Assembly (NCBI RefSeq): GCF_000426445.1
Contig: NZ_KE384526.1
Span: forward strand, 124,001-188,000
Source: Brevibacterium album DSM 18261
Lineage (GTDB): Bacteria > Actinomycetota > Actinomycetes > Actinomycetales > Brevibacteriaceae
Direction: 5' to 3'
Length of the DNA stretch: 64,000 nucleotides
In this document: positions 50,514 to 59,302 of the stretch, piece by piece
Layout of the letters: each line of letters begins with the position of its first letter
How positions within the stretch are numbered: the first letter of the stretch is position 1
Made by a program: the position numbers and the translations under genes
The notes under the pieces: model-generated
What the model saw: the letters and a program-made list of their open reading frames with translations, nothing else
Told to the model about the DNA's origin: nothing
Database searches by the model: none

Positions 50514-51323
50514 TCAGGCGTCCATCACGGGGTTGGTGAGCACGCCGAGGCCGTCGATGGCGATGGTCACGGAGCTGCCGGCCTCGATCCGGCCCACGCC
50601 CGCGGGCGTGCCGGTGAGGATGACATCGCCGGGCAGCAGGGTGATGGTCTCGGTGATGTGCTCGATGAGCGCGGGGATGTCGAAGACGAAGTCCTCCGTG
50701 CTGCCGTCCTGCCGCAGCTCGCCGTCGACCCAGCTGCGGATGCGCACGGCCTCGGGGTCGTACTCGGTCTCGATCCACGGGCCCAGCGGGCAGGAGGTGT
50801 CGAAGCCCTTGGCGCGCGACCACTGCCGGTCCTGCTGCTGGATGTCGCGCAGCGTCACGTCATTGGCGGCGACGTATCCGAGCACGTGCTCATAGGCCTT
50901 CTCCGCGGGCACGCCCTTGGCGACCCGGCCGATCACGACCCCGAGCTCGGCCTCGTAGGAGACGTTCTCGCTGACGGCGGGCAGGCGGACGGGATCGCCG
51001 GGACCGATGACGGCGGTGTTGGGCTTGAAGAAGGTGAGCGGGGAGACCGGGACCTCGTTGCCCAGCTCTGCGGCGTGGTCGGCGAAATTGCGACCCACGC
51101 CCACCACCTTGGAGCGAGGGATGATGGGAGCGACGAGGCGGACGTCGTCGTACCTGAGCCGCTTCCCCGTCGACTGGGCCGGGGTGAAGAAGGGGTCCGA
51201 GTCCAGGACCGCGATCTCGAGGCCGGAGGTGTCGACGGTCCCGTCGGCGGCGATCTCCGGCAGCTCTCCCTCGACGACTCCGTAGGCGGGTGCGTCCTCG
51301 TGGACGAATCTGATGATGCGCAT
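50514..51323 (-). CDS. Fumarylacetoacetate hydrolase family protein
   Basis: 269 residues. The FAH core has [16 protein letters not shown], the metal-binding [10 protein letters not shown] and [14 protein letters not shown], then [13 protein letters not shown]. Members hydrolyse or decarboxylate acylpyruvates and related diketo acids. It is upstream of gltX on the same strand. This gene order is frequent in actinobacteria. The exact substrate cannot be read. Confidence 0.93.
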   Translation of the reverse strand: MRIIRFVHEDAPAYGVVEGELPEIAADGTVDTSGLEIAVLDSDPFFTPAQSTGKRLRYDDVRLVAPIIPRSKVVGVGRNFADHAAELGNEVPVSPLTFFKPNTAVIGPGDPVRLPAVSENVSYEAELGVVIGRVAKGVPAEKAYEHVLGYVAANDVTLRDIQQQDRQWSRAKGFDTSCPLGPWIETEYDPEAVRIRSWVDGELRQDGSTEDFVFDIPALIEHITETITLLPGDVILTGTPAGVGRIEAGSSVTIAIDGLGVLTNPVMDA

Positions 51324-51440
51324 GCGGTCAGTCTAATTGTGCGCCGACGGCGCGGCCCGATGCCGGTGTGTGAGGTGCAGCCAGCGCTCCGCGGACAGCG
51401 CATCCGGGGAACGCGGCGAGGGGTGCGAGAGACTGGGGCG

Positions 51441-54374
51441 GTGACTCGACGCCCTCCCCTCGCCCCGCACCGCTTCGCCCCGGATCGCATCGCCTCCGGT
51501 CTGCCCGCCGCCGCGCTCGTCCCGCAGATGCGGGAGCTCGCGGAGCAGACTGCCGCGGGCGGCGGCCTGCGCGCCGTGATCGAGGCGCCTCCCGGCACCG
51601 GCAAGACCACCGTGGTGCCGCCCGCCCTCGCCGTGGTGCTGGCGGACGGCACAGCTCCCGCCGATCCCGCCGCCGAGGCGCCCTCCCTCGCCGGCCGCAT
51701 CGTCGTCACCCAGCCCCGCAGGATGGCCGCGCGGGCGGCCGCGCACCGGCTCGCACAGCTGACGGGCCTCACGGTCGGCGAGGAGGTGGGCTTCACCGTC
51801 CGCGGCGAGGCGAGGACCGGCCGGCGCACCCGCATCGAATTCGTCACGACGGGCGTCCTGCTGCGCAGGCTGCTGCGGGACCCCGAGCTCGCCGGGGTGC
51901 AGGGCGTCGTCCTCGACGAGGTCCACGAGCGCAGCCTCGACACGGACCTGGCCTTCGGCATGCTGCGCGAGCTCGCGGACCTCCGAGACGACCTCTCGCT
52001 GCTCGCGATGTCCGCCACCCTGGACGCCGGGCAGTGGGCGCGGCTGCTCGGCGAGGACGGGGAACCGGCACCCGTGCTCGGCGTCGAGGCCCGCACGCAT
52101 CCCCTCACCGTCCGCTGGGCGCCACCGGCGCAGCGGCCGCTGGACGCCCGCGGCGTGCGGCCCGATTTCCTCCTCCACATAGCCGAGACCGTCAGGCACG
52201 CGGCGGAGGAGGCGGGTGCCGAAGCGGAGGCGAAGGCACGTGAGCCCGCCCCGCCCGCCGACATCCTCGTCTTCGCCCCCGGCCGGCGGGAGGTCGAACG
52301 CCTCGCGACCCTCATCCGTGAGCGAGTTCCGGCACAGGTGCATACGCTCACCGGCTCCACGCCCCTGCGAGAGCAGCAGCGGATCCTCGCACCCGATGGC
52401 GATGCGCGGGACGGCGAGACCGGCCGCGGAGTCGGCGAGCGCCGGATCGTCATCGCCACCTCGGTCGCGGAGTCCGCGCTCACGGTCCCCGGTGTGCGGA
52501 TCGTCGTGGACTCGTGCCTGGCCCGCCTCCCCCATTTCGACACCGGACGGGGGATGGGCGGGCTCACGACGGTGCGCGAGTCCAAGGCCGCCGGCGGGCA
52601 GCGCGCCGGCCGGGCCGCCCGCGAGGCGCCCGGCACCGTATGGCGCTGCTGCGCGGAATCGGACTGGGCCGCGTTCCCCGCGCACACTCCCCCGGAGGTC
52701 CGGACAGCCGATCTCACCTCCGCCGTCCTCGACCTCGCCGTCTGGGGTTCCCCCGGCGGTGCGGGGCTCGCGCTGCCGACTCCCCTGCCCGAACGCGGCC
52801 TGGCCGCCGCTGCACGCACCCTGGCCGGCCTCGGCGCGCTCGAGGACGGCCGGCCGCAGGCGCGGGCGACGGAGCTGGGCCGCCGCCTGGCACAGGTGCC
52901 GGCCGATCCCCGCACGGCGCGGGGCCTCCTGCTGGCCGCGGAACTCATCGGTGCGCGCGCTGCGGCCGAGTGCGCCGCCCTGCTCACCTCCGAGGTCCGC
53001 GCCGAGGACGGCGATCTCGCCGGGACGCTGCGGCAGGCGCGCCGGGGCCGCGCTCCGGCGGGCTGGGAGGCCGAGGTCACGCGGCTCGCCCGCATCGCGG
53101 GCTCTGCGGACACGACCGGCGCCGGTTCCGCAGGCGCATCGCCCGGTGCCGGGCCCGGCCCGGCGTCTCCGTCCGAGCCCGCCCCGCCCTTCGACCCGGC
53201 CTCGCTGCGCACCGCGGAGGACAGGCTCGGGCTGTTCCTCGCACTCAGCCGGCCGGACCTCCTCGCCCGGCGGCGCACGGGCGCCGACGGGTATCTGCTC
53301 GCCTCGGGCACTGGCGTGGAGCTGCCGCGCGGCTCCCGGCTGGCCGGTGAGGAGTGGATCGCCGTCGCCGAGGTGGGCCTCGCGGGCCAGCGTCCGCTCC
53401 TCCGCGCGGGCGTGGGGATCGACGAGGCGCTCGCCCGGTGGGCGGCCTCCCATCTGCTCACCACCGTGGAAGAGGCAGACTGGGCGGAGGCCGGCACGTC
53501 TCTGCGTGCCCGCAGAGTGGAGCGCCTGGGTGCGATCGTGCTGTCCTCGACGCCTGTGCCGGTGCGGCCGGAGGCGGCGAGAGACGCGCTCGCACGCAGG
53601 CTCGCGCAGGCGTTTGCCGCGCTGAGTGCGGGCACCGAGGCGGAGCAGGCGCTCGCCGGGCTCGCGACGTCGGAAGAGATCGGCTCCTTCGCGCAGCTGC
53701 GCGGACGGCTGGGCCTGCTGCGTGCGGCCTTCGGCGACCCCTGGCCGGAGGTGAGCGCCGAGGCGCTGTTCCCGGGCGCGGGCCGGGCAGGCAGGGAGAC
53801 GAGCGCGAATGCGGCGGGCACGGCCTCGGCGGGCGGGAGCACCGCACACTCACCGGAGGTGCCTGCGGCAGGTCCCGGTGCGGCCGTCCCGGACTGGCTG
53901 GCGGCCGAGGCCGACCGCGCCGCCCGGGCGCTCGCGAGCGGAGAGCGCACTCCCCGCCTGTGCCTGCACACCGCACTGCAGGCGCTGCTGCCCTGGCCCG
54001 AGGCCGCGCGGCTCGATGAGCTCGCGCCCGTCCGGGTGCGCGTGCCCTCGGGTTCGGAGGTCCGTGTGCGCTACCCCTCGCCGGAGGCCGGCGGTCCCCC
54101 GGTGCTCGCGGTCAAGCTGCAGGAGATGTTCGGGGCCGAGGCCGGTCCCGCCGTGGCGGAGGGCCGGATCCCCGTGCTCCTCCATCTCCTCTCCCCGGCG
54201 CAGCGCCCGCTCGCGGTGACTGCGGACCTCTCCGCGTTCTGGTCCGGTGCCTATGCGCATGTGCGCGCGGAGAACCGCGCGAAGTACCTCAAGCACCCGT
54301 GGCCGGAGGACCCGCGCACGGCGGAGCCGACCCGGTTCACGAAGAACCGGGCGGCACGGGAGGGACGGGGATAG
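51441..54374 (+). CDS. hrpB: ATP-dependent RNA helicase HrpB
   Basis: 977 residues from a GTG at 51441; a longer ATG start at 51360 lacks a ribosome site. The DEAH motor has PPGTGKTTV (about 50), VVTQPRRMAARAAA, DEVHERSLDTD (about 158), SATLDA and ATSVAESALTVPGV. Helicase-associated and the long C-terminal HrpB domains follow. Motif VI reads QRAGRAAREAPG where QRAGRAGR is usual. An Ala/Gly/Pro linker of about 30 residues separates domains. Its cellular role is not known. It is divergent from the FAH gene. Confidence 0.94.
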   Translation: MTRRPPLAPHRFAPDRIASGLPAAALVPQMRELAEQTAAGGGLRAVIEAPPGTGKTTVVPPALAVVLADGTAPADPAAEAPSLAGRIVVTQPRRMAARAAAHRLAQLTGLTVGEEVGFTVRGEARTGRRTRIEFVTTGVLLRRLLRDPELAGVQGVVLDEVHERSLDTDLAFGMLRELADLRDDLSLLAMSATLDAGQWARLLGEDGEPAPVLGVEARTHPLTVRWAPPAQRPLDARGVRPDFLLHIAETVRHAAEEAGAEAEAKAREPAPPADILVFAPGRREVERLATLIRERVPAQVHTLTGSTPLREQQRILAPDGDARDGETGRGVGERRIVIATSVAESALTVPGVRIVVDSCLARLPHFDTGRGMGGLTTVRESKAAGGQRAGRAAREAPGTVWRCCAESDWAAFPAHTPPEVRTADLTSAVLDLAVWGSPGGAGLALPTPLPERGLAAAARTLAGLGALEDGRPQARATELGRRLAQVPADPRTARGLLLAAELIGARAAAECAALLTSEVRAEDGDLAGTLRQARRGRAPAGWEAEVTRLARIAGSADTTGAGSAGASPGAGPGPASPSEPAPPFDPASLRTAEDRLGLFLALSRPDLLARRRTGADGYLLASGTGVELPRGSRLAGEEWIAVAEVGLAGQRPLLRAGVGIDEALARWAASHLLTTVEEADWAEAGTSLRARRVERLGAIVLSSTPVPVRPEAARDALARRLAQAFAALSAGTEAEQALAGLATSEEIGSFAQLRGRLGLLRAAFGDPWPEVSAEALFPGAGRAGRETSANAAGTASAGGSTAHSPEVPAAGPGAAVPDWLAAEADRAARALASGERTPRLCLHTALQALLPWPEAARLDELAPVRVRVPSGSEVRVRYPSPEAGGPPVLAVKLQEMFGAEAGPAVAEGRIPVLLHLLSPAQRPLAVTADLSAFWSGAYAHVRAENRAKYLKHPWPEDPRTAEPTRFTKNRAAREGRG

Positions 54375-54398
54375 GGCTCTGCACGAGCGGCCTCCGGC

Positions 54399-54812
54399 TC
54401 ATTCCAGGGCGAGCACCTGAACTTCCCGTTCGAGCCCGGTCAGGTCGGCCCCGTCGAGCGTCAGCAGCGGAAGGCTGTGCGCCGCCGCAGTCGCCGCGAT
54501 CATGCGGTCGTTGGCGTGGGCTCGCACACCGCCGCCCCTGGCTGCCACCGCCTGCACGATCCTGCCGTAGATCATGGCTGCCTCATCATCGAATGCGAGC
54601 CCTTCGCCGAACAGCGCATTGACTTCTTCAAGAGTCTGATAGCGCTCCATCGCAGACTCCGGGGTCCTGGCGCAGGCAATGCCCATCCGCAATTCCGCGT
54701 AGGTGATCGAGGAGACCACAAGCCGCTCAAATCCGGACAGCTCGAACCGACGCCCCTCATCCAGCAGCGCGATGACGACAGAAGTGTCCAGAAGGGCCGA
54801 GCCCAGGGTCAC
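54399..54812 (-). CDS. vapC: PIN-domain toxin (VapC-like)
   Basis: 137 residues from a GTG overlapping the antitoxin stop (GTGA); a GTG six bases upstream is an alternative. The four acidic active-site positions are visible: LLDTSVV (Asp9), YAELRMG (Glu), ANDRMIAATA (Asp) and LLTLDGADL (Asp). It should be a Mg-dependent RNase, often cutting tRNA. It converges on hrpB with a 24-base gap. Confidence 0.9.
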   Translation of the reverse strand: MTLGSALLDTSVVIALLDEGRRFELSGFERLVVSSITYAELRMGIACARTPESAMERYQTLEEVNALFGEGLAFDDEAAMIYGRIVQAVAARGGGVRAHANDRMIAATAAAHSLPLLTLDGADLTGLEREVQVLALE

Positions 54813-55063
54813 GCCCACGGATCACGAGCACTTTCGCTCTCGCGGGCCGCATTCAGCTCACCGAGCCAGCCGCTGTCCCGATGCGTCCTGCGCAGCCGCC
54901 GCATGAGCTCGGCCCCGGAGATTCCCGCTGCTTCCCGGTGTGGAACGAGATCGGCGACAGGGCGCCTGTGATTGGTCACCACGAAGCTCTCACCGGCCTC
55001 CACCGCACTCAGAACTTCAGTGGGATTCTGCCGCAGCCTGCCGATGGGAACCGTGCGAGTCAT
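54809..55063 (-). CDS. Phd/YefM-type antitoxin
   Basis: 84 residues. The N-terminus (MTRTVPIGRLRQNPTEVLSA, then VEAGESFVVTNHRRPVADLVP) is the DNA-binding Phd fold, and the acidic C-terminus (SGWLGELNAARESES) would wrap the toxin. The pair overlaps as is usual for vapBC. It lies next to an AT-rich region likely used for autoregulation. Confidence 0.9.
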   Translation of the reverse strand: MTRTVPIGRLRQNPTEVLSAVEAGESFVVTNHRRPVADLVPHREAAGISGAELMRRLRRTHRDSGWLGELNAARESESARDPWA

Positions 55064-55105
55064 GAAACAATATTATCATCAAAGTAGACAAATATCTACA
55101 TTCAC
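55061..55105 (-). promoter_or_regulatory. AT-rich control region of the toxin-antitoxin pair
   Basis: About 45 bases just upstream of the antitoxin ATG are strikingly AT-rich for this genome (AATATTATCATCAA and ACAAATATCTACATT). They contain the inverted repeat GTAGACAAATATCTAC (5-base arms). It is the probable promoter and operator; hexamers cannot be fixed. Confidence 0.55.
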
Positions 55106-55165
55106 CGTCCGCGCTACGGTGATGACCAGAGCCGCTGCGCCGGCAGCGCCCACGCGGGAGGCGGC

Positions 55166-56083
55166 TCAGGCCGCGGTCGCACGCGCGAGGAAGTCCCAGA
55201 GCGACTGCGCGGGCGGCGACAGCGGCACGGCGGAGCGCACGAGGGCGATCTCCCGCGACCACCCCTCGCCGCGCGCGGGCCCACCGGCCAGCGGCACCTC
55301 CGCCGTGCCGCGCAGGGGCCTCGACAGCGCGGGCAGCAGTGCGACGCCCATCCCCAGAGCCACGAGCTCGCGGATCGCGGCGAACTCCGCCGCCTCGACG
55401 TCCACCCTCGGGGCGAAGCCCGCGCCCGCACACCACGCGTCCGTGAGGCGCCGCAGGTGGTAGGAGCGCGGAGTGCCGATGAACTGCGAGCCGGCCAGCT
55501 CCTCGAGCCGCACGGAGTCCTCCCGCGCGCAGGGGTGGGCCTCGGGCAGCACCGCGACGATCCGCTGGCTCCCCACCACCCGATGCTCGAGCGCACCCTG
55601 CTCCTCGCCTGCGGGTGCGGGGATGGTGAGCGCGAGATCGAGCCTGCCCGCCCGCAGGTCGGCGAAGAGTGCGGCACCGTGACCCTGCCGCAGCTCCAGC
55701 CTGATCCCGGGGTGCCCGCGACGGAAGGCGGCGAGCAGCTCCGGCGCCCGCCCCTGCCCCATCGTCAGCGGAAAGCCGAAGCGCACCCGCCCGCCTGCGG
55801 GATCCGCCTCACCGGCCGTCGCGGCCACGGCGCGCTCCAGGCCCGTCAGCGGGCCCCGCACGGCCTCGGCGAGCTCGCGTGCGCGCGGTGTGAGAGCCGC
55901 CCGGCGCCCCGTCCGCACCAGCAGCGCGAGCCCCAGCAGATCCTCCAGCGCACGGATCCGCCGACTGAGGGTGGACTGCGGGATCCCCAGCGAGCGGGCG
56001 GCCTCCGTGACGAAGCCGTCCTGCTCGTCGATCTCGAGCAGCGCGCGCAGCTCCGGGGCGAGACGCGTCATCCATTCATCCAT
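55166..56083 (-). CDS. LysR family transcriptional regulator
   Basis: 305 residues from the ATG at 56081-56083 (an upstream TTG is less likely). The HTH is GFVTEAARSLGIPQSTLSRR, then IRALEDLLGLALLVR. The effector domain begins near residue 90 (GRVRFGFPL) with ALGMGVALLPAL. It is divergent from the malate dehydrogenase gene, with a palindrome at its start, so it probably regulates that gene and itself. Confidence 0.92.
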   Translation of the reverse strand: MDEWMTRLAPELRALLEIDEQDGFVTEAARSLGIPQSTLSRRIRALEDLLGLALLVRTGRRAALTPRARELAEAVRGPLTGLERAVAATAGEADPAGGRVRFGFPLTMGQGRAPELLAAFRRGHPGIRLELRQGHGAALFADLRAGRLDLALTIPAPAGEEQGALEHRVVGSQRIVAVLPEAHPCAREDSVRLEELAGSQFIGTPRSYHLRRLTDAWCAGAGFAPRVDVEAAEFAAIRELVALGMGVALLPALSRPLRGTAEVPLAGGPARGEGWSREIALVRSAVPLSPPAQSLWDFLARATAA

Positions 56084-56093
56084 ATACGGATGA
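56076..56093. promoter_or_regulatory. Candidate LysR operator over the LysR start codon
   Basis: TCATCC-ATATAC-GGATGA is a perfect 6-base inverted repeat with 6-base spacer. It overlaps the ATG of the LysR gene. A related half-site GGATGAG lies near 56120. LysR proteins often bind such sites between divergent genes. Confidence 0.5.
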
Positions 56094-56200
56094 TATCGGC
56101 GCAAATCATCATTGGACGGATGAGTGCGGGCATCGGCACGATGGGGGCACCCGCATCCACCGCGGGCCGCCCTGCGGTCCGCTCATCGCAGGAGGACCCC

Positions 56201-57226
56201 ATGACCCGGACCATCGCCGTCACCGGAGCCGCCGGCAGCATCGCCTACAGCCTCCTCTTCCGCCTCGCGGCCGAGGCCTCGGCGGAGGGCGAGCGCATCC
56301 GGCTGCGACTGCTGGAGATCCCCGCCGCGGTCGAACGCCTCGAAGGCGTGCGCATGGAGCTCGAGGACTGCGCATTCCCGGCCCTCGAGGAGATCGCATA
56401 CACGGCGGACCCGGAGGAGGCGTTCGCCGGAGTCGACGCCGCATTCCTGGTGGGCTCCGCGCCCCGCAGGCCGGGCATGGACCGCGCGGATCTGCTGGAG
56501 GCCAACGGCCGGATCTTCGCCGAGCAGGGCAGGGCGCTGGGAGCGGGCGCGCAGCCGGACGCGCGGGTCGTGGTGGTGGGCAATCCCGCGAACACCAATG
56601 CCCTCATCGCCGCCGAGCACGCGCAGCGCGCACCCCGCACCGATGGCGGCGTCCTCTCCGCGGACCGCTTCACCGCTCTCACCCGGCTGGACCACAACCG
56701 GGCGCTCGCCCAGCTCGCGGCGCGGACGGGCGCATCGGTGGAGAGCATCGAACGGCTGGCGATCTGGGGCAATCACTCGAACACGCAGTTCCCGGACCTG
56801 GGCGGTGCGGCCGTCGCCGGTGAGCCCGCCATGCAGGTCCTCGCCCGGGTGTGCGGAGGCCCGGACGCCGCCGAGGCCTGGGTCGCAGGGGACTTCATCC
56901 CCACAGTGGCCGGGCGGGGAGGTGCGGTGATCGAGGCCCGAGGCGCCTCCTCGGCGGCGTCTGCGGCCTCGGCGGCACTCGATCATCTGAGGGACTGGAC
57001 GCACGGCACGAGGGGGCGCTGGGTGTCGATGGCCGTCCGCTCACACGGGGAGTACGGAGTGCCCGCAGGGCTCATCAGCTCCTTCCCCTGCGTCGTGGAC
57101 GCAGACGGCTCCGCCCGCATCGTCGAAGGGCTCGAACTCACCGGCGAGCAGCGGTCGCGCATCGACGCCTCCGCCGCGGAGCTCGAGGAGGAGCGGCAGA
57201 CGGCCGACCACCTGGGGTTCCTGTGA
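56201..57226 (+). CDS. mdh: Malate dehydrogenase (NAD type)
   Basis: 341 residues. The Rossmann motif AVTGAAGSIAYSLLFRLA, EIPAAVERLEGVRMELED, VGSAPRRPGMDRADLLEANG, VVVGNPANTNALIA and the catalytic His region IWGNHSNTQFPDL are typical of the MDH subgroup related to cytosolic and plant-type enzymes. The ATG follows AGGAGG. It oxidises malate to oxaloacetate. Divergence from a LysR gene suggests ligand-controlled expression. Confidence 0.94.
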   Translation: MTRTIAVTGAAGSIAYSLLFRLAAEASAEGERIRLRLLEIPAAVERLEGVRMELEDCAFPALEEIAYTADPEEAFAGVDAAFLVGSAPRRPGMDRADLLEANGRIFAEQGRALGAGAQPDARVVVVGNPANTNALIAAEHAQRAPRTDGGVLSADRFTALTRLDHNRALAQLAARTGASVESIERLAIWGNHSNTQFPDLGGAAVAGEPAMQVLARVCGGPDAAEAWVAGDFIPTVAGRGGAVIEARGASSAASAASAALDHLRDWTHGTRGRWVSMAVRSHGEYGVPAGLISSFPCVVDADGSARIVEGLELTGEQRSRIDASAAELEEERQTADHLGFL

Positions 57227-57503
57227 GATGAGGAGTGCCGGAGCCTAGGCCTCTCCCCCGCCGCTGGGATGCGCCTGGTCAATGCGCTCGCCGCTCGGAC
57301 CATCGGGCGCGCACTCGCGGAAGCGACGCCGGCCGCGGGCGGGCAATCCTTGGACGAGGCGCTTGAGCTCGGGCGCCGGCTCCCACGCCTCGCCCGCCGA
57401 TCCCGGCACCGCCTCACTGGAGCGAGCCCTCCGCTGCATCATCACGGAATGGAGCAAACCGCAGACGCCCCGATCTGATCGGCGGTGCGGCCCCGGCAGA
57501 CCC
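57227..57503. other. Non-coding stretch between mdh and the amber-interrupted gene
   Basis: About 280 bases. Short ORFs on both strands (57269-57478 plus, 57245-57457 minus) have no recognisable features. No hairpin with a U-run was seen. Confidence 0.4.
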
Positions 57504-58073
57504 TCACCGCACCTCGGCGTCGTCCACGCCCGGTTCTGCGGCCCACGTGGCCTGGCCAGGATTGAGGACGCTCATCTCCGCGACGACGCCGATCCGGCCG
57601 GCCTCGGCCGCCCTGAAATTGCAGCTCAGCCCGTCGCCGAACGAGGCCGGCGTCCGAGTGAAGACATAGGTGGTGCGGGGGCCCGCCCCGTCCTCGTCCA
57701 TGCTCCAGGCTGCGGACAGTCCGCTCAGATAGGTCACGGGCCGGTCGAAGGTGACGACGACCTGGAGGGAGGCGCCAGCAGGGGGAGTCGCCTACGGATC
57801 GGCGCGATAGCTGATCTGCGCGGAGAACGTCACCGCATGTTCCCCCGAGGCGGGGTCCAGGCGCACGAAAGTGGTGTCGGCCGCGGTGTCCCAGTAGTAG
57901 TTCGCCAGGCTGTTGGGGACGAGGGTCTGCGGCGGCCCGGAGGCCGAAGCGACCGGGGCCGCCGTCGCGAGCGCGATGACCGGCACGCTCCAGGCGGCCG
58001 AGTGGAGGATGCGGCGGCGGGCGGGAGCTCCCGATTCCGGCGAGGAGCTGCTGGCGGAGTGATCTTCGAACAT
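57504..58073 (-). pseudogene. Tat-type secreted protein gene interrupted by an in-frame TAG
   Basis: From the ATG at 58071-58073 (AAAGG upstream) 189 codons run to 57504 with one amber codon at 57792-57794 (codon 94). The frame before and after the stop is the same, with no shift, and both parts look protein-like. The N-terminus ARRRILHSAAWSVPVIALAT ending VASAS is a twin-arginine export signal, followed by an extracellular domain (LVPNSLANYYWDTAADTTFV, then VTFDRPVTYLSGLSAAWSM). Families with this RRR...SAAW signal are surface or secreted proteins of actinobacteria. A single base change, read-through, or a sequencing error could explain it. Confidence 0.75.
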
Positions 58074-58168
58074 CGGGAGAGCCTTTCGCTTCGGCGCCTG
58101 GATCCAGGAGATTACCGTCAGGTAACTTAGCGCCGTCCGCAGGCCCTGGCACGCATGAGTGTGCGAGA

Positions 58169-58429
58169 TCACCGCCTTCTCCCCGCCGCTCCCAGCAACA
58201 GTCCCGCCACGACCACCCACACGACCAGCGGTGCCAGCACCCAGCCCATGTGATCGAGGACCACCGTCGGCACCCAGGAACCCGCATCGGAACTCCCCTC
58301 GACGGCGTCGTTGAATGGCTCGCTGCCCGTCTGGAGCCGACCGGTCCGGATGGCTTCCATCGCGACCACCGCAACGATGAATGCGGCGGCGAACATCGAG
58401 ACGATGAGTGCACCTGTGCGTACTCGCAT
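58169..58429 (-). CDS. Small two-helix membrane protein, unknown
   Basis: 86 residues from the ATG at 58427-58429 after GAGGAA. Helix one is TGALIVSMFAAAFIVAVVAM, then a polar extracytoplasmic loop of about 40 residues (FNDAVEGSSDAGSW), then helix two (WVLAPLVVWVVVAGLLLG) and an Arg end. I do not recognise a family. It precedes the Tat-type gene by 95 bases on the same strand, so the two may form an operon. Confidence 0.7.
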   Translation of the reverse strand: MRVRTGALIVSMFAAAFIVAVVAMEAIRTGRLQTGSEPFNDAVEGSSDAGSWVPTVVLDHMGWVLAPLVVWVVVAGLLLGAAGRRR

Positions 58430-58690
58430 CTTCAGTTCCTCTCTCACAGCTGATCTGGCACTGTCAGTCTCGCCAGCGCGGGCAGGCCTCGGCAGGGCTC
58501 GTGAGTCACACGCCTCGTGCCCAGATGTCATGTCCCCTCCGGGCAGCTGTCATCCCTCATCCGGCTCCGCGCCTCACAGCGCGCGATATCCGTGGAAATG
58601 AGGATGTGCGAGATCGCCGATGCTCCTAGCCTGGTGCGGTGCCGAAGAGCTCGGCACCGCGCGATGCCGCCGCACGATGAGGAGCCGCCC

Positions 58691-59302
58691 ATGAATCTCG
58701 ACCTCTACGTCGCCGCGCTCCAGGTCGTGCCGATGATCTTCGTGGCGCTCTTCCTCAGCGGGCGGGCCGCGGGTGGGCGGGCTGCCCGTCGCAGCGACGA
58801 ACCCGCTCGTCCATCGGTCTTCCAGCACGTGTTCCAGGCGGCCATCATCACCCTCGGGCTGCTCGCCTTCTGCATCTCCATTTTCGTCATCGGCTCTCAG
58901 CTGGAACCGCCAGGGTGGACAGGAAGCATCGTGGCCGCGGCCCTGGCCTGCGCAATGGCGGCGCTCGCAGCTGAGGCCTTCACTGCCATCGGGGTCGGGT
59001 CTCAGAGAACCGTGCAGGCGGAATCAGCCGAAATAGGCGAGACCCGCCCTTTCGGCGCGAACTGCGGGGAGGAGGCCGTACCGGCCTGCGAGTGCGACCG
59101 CATGCGCACGATTGTCCGCACCCAGCTTCCTGCGCAGGCTTCGGAGATGAGATCGCACCGTCGACTCCTCGATGAAGAGCGTCTGAGCGATCGCGCTGTC
59201 CGAGGCCCCGTCCGCGACCAGGCCGATCACTTCGCTCTCACGGGCTGTGAGACTCTCGGCCCCGCCGGCTGCGGCCAGTCTCCGTGCGATGAGATTCCGT
59301 GA
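58691..59302 (+). CDS. Membrane protein with a C-terminus antisense to a LuxR gene
   Basis: 203 residues from the ATG at 58691 after AGGAG. The first 115 residues have three hydrophobic helices (VAALQVVPMIFVALFLSG, AIITLGLLAFCISIFVIG, VAAALACAMAALAAEAF). The last 90 or so are hydrophilic, Cys- and Arg-rich, and encoded opposite the LuxR gene (59024-59302). I do not recognise a family. The original protein may have ended near 59020, and the rest may be a read-through extension. Confidence 0.6.
   Translation: MNLDLYVAALQVVPMIFVALFLSGRAAGGRAARRSDEPARPSVFQHVFQAAIITLGLLAFCISIFVIGSQLEPPGWTGSIVAAALACAMAALAAEAFTAIGVGSQRTVQAESAEIGETRPFGANCGEEAVPACECDRMRTIVRTQLPAQASEMRSHRRLLDEERLSDRAVRGPVRDQADHFALTGCETLGPAGCGQSPCDEIP

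Noticed and set aside
50436-51440. Extension of hrpB upstream over the FAH gene
   Set aside because: That stretch is antisense to a conserved FAH gene; the conserved HrpB N-terminus begins at 51441.
57245-57478. Short ORFs of 69-70 codons on both strands after mdh
   Set aside because: No ribosome site with conserved features; neither resembles a known protein.
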